A stretch of DNA of 64,000 bases from Pseudomonas koreensis (GTDB taxonomy: Bacteria > Pseudomonadota > Gammaproteobacteria > Pseudomonadales > Pseudomonadaceae): NCBI RefSeq assembly GCF_024169245.1, contig NZ_JALJWP010000001.1:4403501-4467500 (forward strand), in the 5' to 3' direction. The notes under the pieces were generated by a model. The model did not search any database. It was not told where the DNA came from and saw nothing but the letters and a program-made list of their open reading frames with translations. Position 1 is the stretch's first letter, and each line of letters opens with the position of its first letter. The position numbers and the translations under genes are program-made. Of this stretch, positions 16,855 through 23,316 are shown piece after piece.

Positions 16855-17214
16855 ATGATCAAACCAACACCCAACCCACCCGAAACCGACCCCACCTCCC
16901 CCTACGAATCCCTCGACTCAAAAAAACTTCACCAAGCCGCCGACCGCGCCCTCGACCATTACCTCTGCCCACCCGGCTCCACCCCACCGCCGTATAGCCC
17001 CCGCGCGATGTACGCCGTCACCGCCGACACCAAAAACGAAGACCTGCTGGCCAACGCCTGCGAAACCCTCGCCTCCGCCAAAACCATCGCTCAGGAATTT
17101 GCCGGACTGGTCAAACCGTCGCAGCGTCGGACGCTGATGGGCATCGCGCAACTGATCATGCTCGGAGAATTGGCGGTGAATCGGGTGCTGGATAATCTGG
17201 AGATGCCGCAGTAG
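16855..17214 (+). CDS. DUF6124-type small protein, copy 1
   Basis: A 119-residue Pseudomonas-type protein of unknown function, recognised from the conserved start MIKPTPNPPETDP and the SKKLH.AADRALDHYL.PP segment. The C-terminal half (about 50-115) is helical, with ETLASAKTIAQEF and GIAQLIMLGELAVNRVLDN. There is no signal peptide. It is identical to the copy at 22711 except Q/E at residue 27. Translation is probably controlled by the C4-like RNA in its own leader, whose loop matches the AAGGAG ribosome site. It sits before a very large repeat protein. Confidence 0.85.
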   Translation: MIKPTPNPPETDPTSPYESLDSKKLHQAADRALDHYLCPPGSTPPPYSPRAMYAVTADTKNEDLLANACETLASAKTIAQEFAGLVKPSQRRTLMGIAQLIMLGELAVNRVLDNLEMPQ

Positions 17215-17260
17215 CGGGCCTCTGTGACAGGCTTTGAGTGAGGCGATGTCGCCCTCGCCG

Positions 17261-17294
17261 ACTTCGCGGGCACGCCCGCTCCCACGGGAATCGG
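17261..17294. repeat. REP-like hairpin
   Basis: CTTCGCGGGCACGCCCGCTCCCAC-type element, matched after the second DUF6124 copy at 23116. The rest of 17215-17493 contains no gene; an irregular C-tract lies near 17318. Confidence 0.6.
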
Positions 17295-17493
17295 CGTCGA
17301 TCACAAGACTGCGTTGCCCCCCCCCCCCGAACCTGTAGAGCCTGCTTGCGTAGGCATCTTCAAAGCCTGCACATCGCCTCAACAAAAGAAAATCCGCCAC
17401 CTCGTTAATCGGGACGGTGAATATCGACGTTGCGTCAGGAAAACCGTTCCTGATACGGAGCAACAAGTGGCCGCTCGTCGGATACCACTACGC

Positions 17494-17540
17494 ACCTGTC
17501 AGACTTGACAGGTGCGTAGTCTTTTAATTCCGCTTTAACT
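17494..17540 (+). promoter_or_regulatory. Lux-box-like palindrome and -10, site 2
   Basis: ACCTGTCAGACTTGACAGGT at 17494-17513 lies inside a longer perfect 15-bp inverted repeat (17487-17520). TTAACT at 17535-17540 follows, its first base 31.5 bases from the palindrome centre. That places the site at about -43 from the expected start, the usual position for a LuxR-type activator. It is upstream of the gene at 17577. Confidence 0.6.
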
Positions 17541-17576
17541 GACTCCTTCGCCCAACCACGGACCGGAGTAAGCCTC

Positions 17577-20500
17577 ATGCCTAATGAAAAGCTCAACAGC
17601 CCTCAAGCCCTGCGACCTCCCTACTTCCCTGCGCTGGTCACCCTCGACCCTGCAGAGCATTACTACGGCGGCATCCCCATCCGGGCCGTGGAAGGCGATC
17701 TGCAAGGCATTGTCCCCGCCTGGGGGAGGATGGGCGTCGGCGATAAGGTCGAGGTGTTCTGGGGCAATCCCGATGTGGCACTCTGGAGCAAAATCATCGA
17801 GCTGGATTCCGAGCTCAACAAGGACGTCTCCTTCACCCTGCCCAAGGCCCACGTGCTCGAGGGGGATGCCACGCCGGTGTTCTACCGGATTTCGCAAAAA
17901 AACCAGGTTCCGGAAGATTCGATACCCGTGCTGACCTTGCTGGTCAAGCTCACGCGGCCCGGCGAATACGATGACATTCCCGGCGATGACGGCCACTCTG
18001 ATCTCAAGTTCACCCTCTCCCATGATGAGGTCGATGAACAACTGCCGGACGATGGAGTGACGATGTCCGTCGTGCCCTACCGCAACCTCACCCGCTACGA
18101 TCGCATCCTCGCGCGCTGGGGCAGCCAGCAAGTGGTGCACGTCGTTACGCCGGAACAGGCAGAGAATCCGGCTGCCCATCCGATCACTGTTGTGTTTAGT
18201 CGCAAAATCATCGAAGCCGCGGGCGATGGCCCACGTGTGGCGGTGGCTTTTCAGGTCATCGACCGCTGCGGCAACTATCCGGATGAACGCGCACCGTGGT
18301 CGGCGCAGCGCTATGTGTTGGTGGACCTGGGCGGTAACCGGTTGAGCGAGCCAAAGGTATTGGTCAATGGTCTGCCGACCGAGCGCATCGATCTCGCTCA
18401 GCTCGGGGATGACGATGTGATCGTCCGCGCATACACCCCGAAGGAACATTTCAATGTGGGTGACGAGATAGCGATGACTTGGGTCGGCATCCCGGCGCAA
18501 GGCCCGCAAATCATCGTCGGACCGCTGGAGCAGACCGTCGAATTCGTAGATTTTAACCTCGACTTCCCCATCCCCAACGCGGCCGTCAAAGCCATCGCCA
18601 AGGGGAGCGCCTCGATCAGCTACATACGCCGCCGTAGCGGGGAGCAGGACCGCCCGTCGAAAAATGCCAGCATCACCGTGGTCGGCGACATCAGCCAGTT
18701 GGCCGCACCAACCGTCGACGAGGCGCCTGACGGGACGTTGCCATCCGACACACCGTTGGCCACGGCGAATATCCCGTGGTATCCGGGTCTTAAAGCCAAC
18801 GACCTGGTGAATCTGATCTGGGTCGCGCAAGCCCCCGGCGGTGGCACCGTTTATTACGATGATCCGCAACTGGCGGGTGATGTCGCGGAAAACCAGCCCA
18901 TCCGGCGAAGCGTGCGCAACGAAGTGATCCTGTGGTTCAAAGGCCTGAGCGTAAAGGTTTACTACGTCGTCACCGACAGCGAAACGGCACTATCGAGCGT
19001 GCGCGAGTCATTGCCGTTCATGATGCAGGTGAGCGTGACCCTGCCAGTCGCCACGTTCCTCGAAGCTACAGGTGCGCAGAAGGATCAGCTCAATCCCAAC
19101 ACGATTCCAAACGGTGCAACTGTGGTCATCCCGGCTGCCGCGCTGCTGCAGGAAGATGATCACATTACCGTCACCGTAGAAGGCAAAACCGCCACACGCC
19201 ATCAATACACCGTTTCGCCGGTCGATGTTGGCAAGGAGCTGACCTCAATCAATATCTCCCACGCGCGTATCAATGATGAAAACGGTGGAGAAATCTCGCT
19301 CAGCTACAAAATCGCCCGTCAGGCGGGCGGCATGGACGGACCGTCGAACCCGAGCGTTTATGACGTTCGCAACGTGATCGGCAGAGGCGTACTGAGCATT
19401 TTCGGGGCACGCTTTCAACATACATTAGTCATTCCAAGGGGTGCTAGCCGGCTCTTGAGCACATTCAATGCCGAAACCGGCCAACCCGTGGCTGCCGAGT
19501 GGAAATATCCGTCAGACAGTCACTGGACAACGGCTACTTCCTGGCGCGACGACTTCCCACTGCAGCCCTTGCAAGTACGTACCGCAGATGACCGACTGAC
19601 GCTCAATCCACTGAATATCTTCGGCAATAACACAGCTGTAGTCGCTCATCGCGATGAGGGAGAACTTGTAGGTTGGGGAGTAGAAGAGAATGGCGCCGAC
19701 ATTCCGCCGAACATTCGATTGCTCAAAGACATTGTTCAAGTTTGCAGCACACAAAAAGCGTATGCAGTGCGCCGAGCTAACGGCGAGGTGCATGCGTGGG
19801 GCGAGGGGCCGCTGGGCGGGGACATGGGTCACGTGGACCCAACAGGTTTTACACAATTGGCTGGCAGCCACTCGGCATTTGCTGGACTGAAGAATACCGG
19901 ACGGGTTTTCTCTTGGGGAGATACGGCAGTACCTGCGCCCATCAGTGCGCTGACCGATCTTGTTCGCGTGGTGGCCGCTGGTTACGCCTTTGCAGCACAA
20001 CGGTCCAATGGGCAGTTCGTAGCGTGGGGTCGCCAAGCAATGCCTGACGAAATAGGCAGACTCACCGATATAAAAGAATTGTGGGGTAACTATGACGCCT
20101 TTGCCGGACTTCGACACACCGGCCAGGTCGTGGCGTGGGGTGGTTCTTTAGCCGGAGTCGTGCCTGACGATATCGCAGCAATGACCGACCTCATCGAATT
20201 GAGGTCATTTGACAGAGCTTTTATCGCAAGACGCAAGACCGGTCAGATCGTGGGCTGGGGAAACAGCAATGCGGACACTATTGGACCAGTGATTGGAAAA
20301 ATGACGGATATCATTGACATCGCCGCGACATTTGGCGCATTTGCTGGACTTCGAAGCAACGGTCGGGTTGTGGCTTGGGGGAATACTGAATCCGGGGGAC
20401 TATTGCCGGGGGAGATCGCACAACTGGACGACATTGTTCAGGTGTGCGGCTGCCTGACAGCATTCGCAGCCCTGCGTAAAAATGGCACGGTGGTCACTTG

Positions 20501-20777
20501 GGGGAATCCAGATATGGTAGAGAAGATCTCTCTCGTCGCTGATCAACTCACCGAGGTGCATGCCCTTTATAGCAGTGCTCAGAGCTTCACCGCGCTAACT
20601 GCCGACGGTCGAGTGGTCACCTGGGGTTATCCCCGTATTGGCGGTGACAGCAGCGCAGTTCAGCATCGCTTAACGGGGCAGGTCACTTATTTGGCGATGC
20701 CCGCCTCAAGAGGGTTGGCGCTCAAAGCAAGGCGTGTGCTGGAAACGAATGCTGGCACCACGACACCCCCTCATTAA
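17577..20777 (+). CDS. Large Ig-like / RCC1-like repeat protein
   Basis: A 1066-residue protein with no signal peptide or membrane segment. Residues 1 to about 640 are beta-rich modules of roughly 100-130 residues sharing phrases with the protein at 23317, such as GVGDKVEVFWG, LLVKLTRPG and IIEAAGD. From about residue 680 to 1045 there are about eight repeats of an RCC1-like unit of about 45-48 residues, typically FAGLRxxGxVVxWG (QSFTALTADGRVVTWG, FAALRKNGTVVTWG). RCC1 blades form beta-propellers. The C-terminal part has visibly lower GC than the N-terminal part, suggesting module exchange. A GGAG site precedes the ATG, and a lux-box-like site lies upstream. The function is unknown; a surface or injected binding protein is one guess. 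Confidence 0.75.
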   Translation: MPNEKLNSPQALRPPYFPALVTLDPAEHYYGGIPIRAVEGDLQGIVPAWGRMGVGDKVEVFWGNPDVALWSKIIELDSELNKDVSFTLPKAHVLEGDATPVFYRISQKNQVPEDSIPVLTLLVKLTRPGEYDDIPGDDGHSDLKFTLSHDEVDEQLPDDGVTMSVVPYRNLTRYDRILARWGSQQVVHVVTPEQAENPAAHPITVVFSRKIIEAAGDGPRVAVAFQVIDRCGNYPDERAPWSAQRYVLVDLGGNRLSEPKVLVNGLPTERIDLAQLGDDDVIVRAYTPKEHFNVGDEIAMTWVGIPAQGPQIIVGPLEQTVEFVDFNLDFPIPNAAVKAIAKGSASISYIRRRSGEQDRPSKNASITVVGDISQLAAPTVDEAPDGTLPSDTPLATANIPWYPGLKANDLVNLIWVAQAPGGGTVYYDDPQLAGDVAENQPIRRSVRNEVILWFKGLSVKVYYVVTDSETALSSVRESLPFMMQVSVTLPVATFLEATGAQKDQLNPNTIPNGATVVIPAAALLQEDDHITVTVEGKTATRHQYTVSPVDVGKELTSINISHARINDENGGEISLSYKIARQAGGMDGPSNPSVYDVRNVIGRGVLSIFGARFQHTLVIPRGASRLLSTFNAETGQPVAAEWKYPSDSHWTTATSWRDDFPLQPLQVRTADDRLTLNPLNIFGNNTAVVAHRDEGELVGWGVEENGADIPPNIRLLKDIVQVCSTQKAYAVRRANGEVHAWGEGPLGGDMGHVDPTGFTQLAGSHSAFAGLKNTGRVFSWGDTAVPAPISALTDLVRVVAAGYAFAAQRSNGQFVAWGRQAMPDEIGRLTDIKELWGNYDAFAGLRHTGQVVAWGGSLAGVVPDDIAAMTDLIELRSFDRAFIARRKTGQIVGWGNSNADTIGPVIGKMTDIIDIAATFGAFAGLRSNGRVVAWGNTESGGLLPGEIAQLDDIVQVCGCLTAFAALRKNGTVVTWGNPDMVEKISLVADQLTEVHALYSSAQSFTALTADGRVVTWGYPRIGGDSSAVQHRLTGQVTYLAMPASRGLALKARRVLETNAGTTTPPH

Positions 20778-21035
20778 GCGCCCGCTCAGTTCAACCAGTG
20801 GTGTTCTTGCAGGGACCCCGCTGGTTGCCAAGGACTTTGAAGTGAAAGCTGGCGTTCAGTCGATTGGATCGCCGCCCGGAGCGGGTCTGCTCGCGAAGGC
20901 GGGTTCACATACTCCACATCGCTTCAAGAAAAACGGAACCACTGTCCCGTTCAATCGGGACAGCGAGTTTTGGCGTCTCGACAGCAAATTTTTTCATCCA
21001 AGCGACAAACTACCACTCATCGGGTTTCGCCTGAT

Positions 21036-21082
21036 ACCTGTCAACTCTGACAGGTGTGCACTTTCCCGTTACCTGTTCTAAT
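21036..21082 (+). promoter_or_regulatory. Lux-box-like palindrome and -10, site 3
   Basis: The perfect palindrome ACCTGTCAACTCTGACAGGT (21036-21055) is followed by TCTAAT (21077-21082) at the same 31.5-base offset as at the other sites. It drives the gene at 21268 with a leader of about 180 bases. The remainder of 20778-21267 shows a degenerate copy of the sequence upstream of 17577 and no supported gene. Confidence 0.6.
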
Positions 21083-21267
21083 AACTCCGTCAAGGTGTTG
21101 TCGACTTAGTAATTATTCGATTGATGTACTTGATTGATTTCTTCCAAGACGAAGACTTCATTTGAAAATTAATGATTGCAATACTCAAGAGCAACATCAC
21201 CAGCCTTTAAAAATTTGGCTGCCAGTACTTACCAACGTTCTAATCTATCGATACCGAGGAGAATAAA

Positions 21268-21738
21268 ATGACTACCAACTTTACCAACCTGGATGACTTC
21301 ACCGATTTTACAAAAGCGTACTGGAACGGTTGGTCGCCCATCGACGGTGGGGAATTGATTACAACTGGAGACAACCAGTATTATCTTCATTACCCTAAAA
21401 CGGCTACTGGAACGATCACTAAAACAATTACGTTAGAATCCGGAAAACTATATGAATTCAACTTCAGTTACAACAACAACCGCCTTGATGATTCCGAAAT
21501 GACTTTAAGCTTAGGTGATGAACAACTGATGCGCCAGAAGCTCCCGATCACATGGGAACAATGGCATGAATTTGAGGGACTGTTCAAACCGAAAGACACC
21601 GCCAGCAAAAACACTTTGTCTTTCAGTGCAACTAATATTGCCGACCTTGACAACATCCGAATCAGGCTTGTACCTGAGAGTGAACTCGCAGCAAAAATGA
21701 AAAAATTTGACATGCAGAATTCACCGAAGGTGGTTTGA
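21268..21738 (+). CDS. Small jelly-roll-like protein, low GC
   Basis: A 156-residue acidic protein of unknown function with markedly lower GC than its surroundings. The pattern GTITKTITLESGKLYEFNFSYNNN, then W..FEGLFKP, then LDNIRIRLV resembles a galactose-binding-like or CBM-like beta sandwich, as found in adhesin and lectin domains. There is no signal peptide. A strong GAGGAGA ribosome site lies seven bases before the ATG. It resembles in style the C-terminal module of the 1301-residue protein. It has its own lux-box-like promoter and is probably a mobile single-module member of the same set. Confidence 0.7.
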   Translation: MTTNFTNLDDFTDFTKAYWNGWSPIDGGELITTGDNQYYLHYPKTATGTITKTITLESGKLYEFNFSYNNNRLDDSEMTLSLGDEQLMRQKLPITWEQWHEFEGLFKPKDTASKNTLSFSATNIADLDNIRIRLVPESELAAKMKKFDMQNSPKVV

Positions 21739-21867
21739 AAAATAGTCGATTGGGGGTCAGTGTTGCCCCCTTCAGGAGCAGGCTCGCACGCAGGGCACTG
21801 GGGCTATCCCAGAGACTTTCGGTGGTTGCGGGATTGCTTCGCTCCTTACTCTCGTGGGTAGAAAAAT

Positions 21868-21949
21868 CAAGAGATCACAGCCTTCCGCAGCTTCTACAGT
21901 TTCGTATTTCAACTTTAGGGGCTACCGAAGGCTGCGATCTTTTGCTGTA
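21868..21949. repeat. Long inverted repeat (GATCGCAGCC type)
   Basis: The same element as at 15544, here again directly beyond the 3' end of the (now broken) unknown gene. It was therefore copied together with it. Confidence 0.65.
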
Positions 21950-21957
21950 AACGCTGG

Positions 21958-22336
21958 CTACTTCGCGACCAGAATCTGCTTGGGCAAAATTTCGCCAAAC
22001 TTGAGTTGTTCGCCGCTGAGGTACTGCGTCCCCCGCAGCAATTGCTCTCCCTCGACCTCGACGAAACCCTCATTCATATACATGAATACAACCTTGCTTT
22101 CTGGCGCACGGATTTCGGGACCTGCCAGATGACCTTCCAACAGATTGAGTGCCTAATGGAACTGGATGACCGGCAACTCATCGAGCTGAATCAGGTGATC
22201 ATCTTGCAGCGAGCGAAGGTCCTTGCAGGCTGTGATGCGAAACGTGCGACCGATCCTTTCAAACGTCGGCTTGCCAAAGCGCACTCCCAGATCAGGACCG
22301 GTCGCCCATTGATCCATGTAATACCATGGCGAGGTG
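21958..22336 (-). pseudogene. Truncated copy of the unknown cassette gene
   Basis: About 380 bases are clearly homologous to the 3' part of the gene at 15635-16303. The last 60 codons are intact (EGHLAGPEIRAPESKVVFMYM to the stop). Just upstream, a TGG tryptophan codon has become TAG at 22155-22153 (QFH-stop-ALNLLE). Homology ends abruptly near 22330, so the first half of the gene is missing. The fragment is not expected to make a full product. Confidence 0.8.
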
Positions 22337-22350
22337 GCTGCGATCTTTTG

Positions 22351-22373
22351 CTTTTAAACGACGAGTTTAAAAG
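22351..22373. other. Conserved AT-rich inverted repeat
   Basis: CTTTTAAAC / GTTTAAAAG with a 5-base spacer, the counterpart of 16524-16546, again 73 bases before the -35 of the conserved promoter. Confidence 0.4.
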
Positions 22374-22445
22374 ACACCTGCAGACACGGTATCAAGGCTA
22401 CAAATCCTTGCGCCAATACCTACAGCCAAGCCAGAATCCGCCGGC

Positions 22446-22474
22446 TTGTGCGCCTTGGGGGCGGGTTCTATTGT
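22446..22474 (+). promoter_or_regulatory. Conserved promoter of C4-like RNA / DUF6124, copy 2
   Basis: TTGTGC, 17 bases, TATTGT, as in copy 1. A perfect hairpin TCGCTGA / TCAGCGA (22482-22499) follows; in copy 1 one of its pairs is G-U instead of G-C. Confidence 0.6.
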
Positions 22475-22577
22475 GGTGCGGTCGCTGACGAATCAGCGAT
22501 CGGGTTTAGCGATCCGACACCTTACAGACGCACCAATGCCGAGCCTCAATGCAGTTTTCGATCTGCACTTGATGTCA

Positions 22578-22655
22578 TGGTGGCTGTGCGTGGGAGACCT
22601 TAGGGTCTACCCGGGGTTTCTGTGACCCGGATCGCTAACCTGCGTACAGCCGCCA
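22578..22655 (+). ncRNA. C4-like antisense RNA, copy 2
   Basis: The same fold as copy 1 with different bases. The 17-bp closing stem pairs 22578-22594 with 22639-22655. Inside are hairpins AGACC-TTAG-GGTCT (from 22595) and CCGGG / CCCGG (22611-22630). Loop TTCTGTG (22618-22624) can pair, with two G-U pairs, with CACGGAG (22697-22703), the ribosome site of the next gene. AGCCGCCAC (22648-22656) is perfectly complementary to GTGGCGGCT (22680-22688). Several pairs changed on both sides relative to copy 1, which supports the fold and both target contacts. Confidence 0.7.
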
Positions 22656-22710
22656 CCTTTACTTGTTTAGCGATGAGCCGTGGCGGCTAAATCAACCACG
22701 GAGTCTCACC

Positions 22711-23070
22711 ATGATCAAACCAACACCCAACCCGCCCGAAACCGACCCCACCTCCCCCTACGAATCCCTCGACTCAAAAAAACTCCACGAAGCCGCCGAC
22801 CGCGCCCTCGACCACTATCTCTGTCCACCCGGATCCACGCCACCGCCCTATAGCCCCCGCGCGATGTACGCCGTCACCGCCGACACCAAAAATGAAGACC
22901 TGCTGGCCAACGCCTGCGAAACCCTCGCCTCGGCCAAAACCATCGCCCAGGAATTCGCCGGACTGGTGAAACCGTCGCAGCGTCGGACGCTGATGGGGAT
23001 CGCGCAACTGATCATGCTTGGAGAATTGGCGGTGAATCGGGTGCTGGATAATCTGGAGATGCCGCAGTAG
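22711..23070 (+). CDS. DUF6124-type small protein, copy 2
   Basis: A 119-residue protein identical to the copy at 16855 except E for Q at residue 27. The start at 22711 is set by homology and by the ribosome site CACGGAG; the in-frame ATG at 22663 lies in the leader. Its coding sequence is far better conserved than its leader RNA, consistent with selection or gene conversion acting on the protein. It is followed by the second large repeat protein. Confidence 0.85.
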   Translation: MIKPTPNPPETDPTSPYESLDSKKLHEAADRALDHYLCPPGSTPPPYSPRAMYAVTADTKNEDLLANACETLASAKTIAQEFAGLVKPSQRRTLMGIAQLIMLGELAVNRVLDNLEMPQ

Positions 23071-23115
23071 CGGGCCTCTGTGACACGTCATGACTGATGT
23101 GCTGGAGCGGCTGAA

Positions 23116-23150
23116 GCCTTCGCGGGCAAGCCCGCTCCCACAGGAATCGG
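23116..23150. repeat. REP-like hairpin
   Basis: CTTCGCGGGCAAGCCCGCTCCCAC-type element in the same position as the one at 17261 of cassette 1. Confidence 0.6.
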
Positions 23151-23238
23151 TGTCGATCACAAAGCTGCTTATTGACACCGCTGGCCTGCGCAAGCGAGCC
23201 CGCTTGTGAAGGCGACCGCTCGTCGGATACCCCTGCGC

Positions 23239-23285
23239 ACCTGTCAACTCTGACAGGTGCGCAATCCCTTCAACGCGCGTTAACT
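23239..23285 (+). promoter_or_regulatory. Lux-box-like palindrome and -10, site 4
   Basis: The perfect palindrome ACCTGTCAACTCTGACAGGT (23239-23258, extended to 13 bp arms at 23234-23263), then TTAACT at 23280-23285, 31.5 bases from the centre. Upstream GCTCGTCGGATAC is shared with site 2. Confidence 0.6.
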
Positions 23286-23316
23286 CAGGCTGTCCCTTTC
23301 CCCCAGAGTCAGCGCC

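Noticed and set aside
17487..17520. Perfect 15-bp inverted repeat followed by CTTTT, looking like a Rho-independent terminator
   Set aside because: The inner 20 bp recur at three other promoters with a fixed distance to a -10 element, two of them without a T-tract, so an operator is the better reading. Termination as a side effect cannot be excluded.
20734..21081. A 115-codon ORF after the RCC1-like protein gene
   Set aside because: It runs through REP-like sequence and the lux-box-like promoter, with no ribosome site or recognisable protein pattern.
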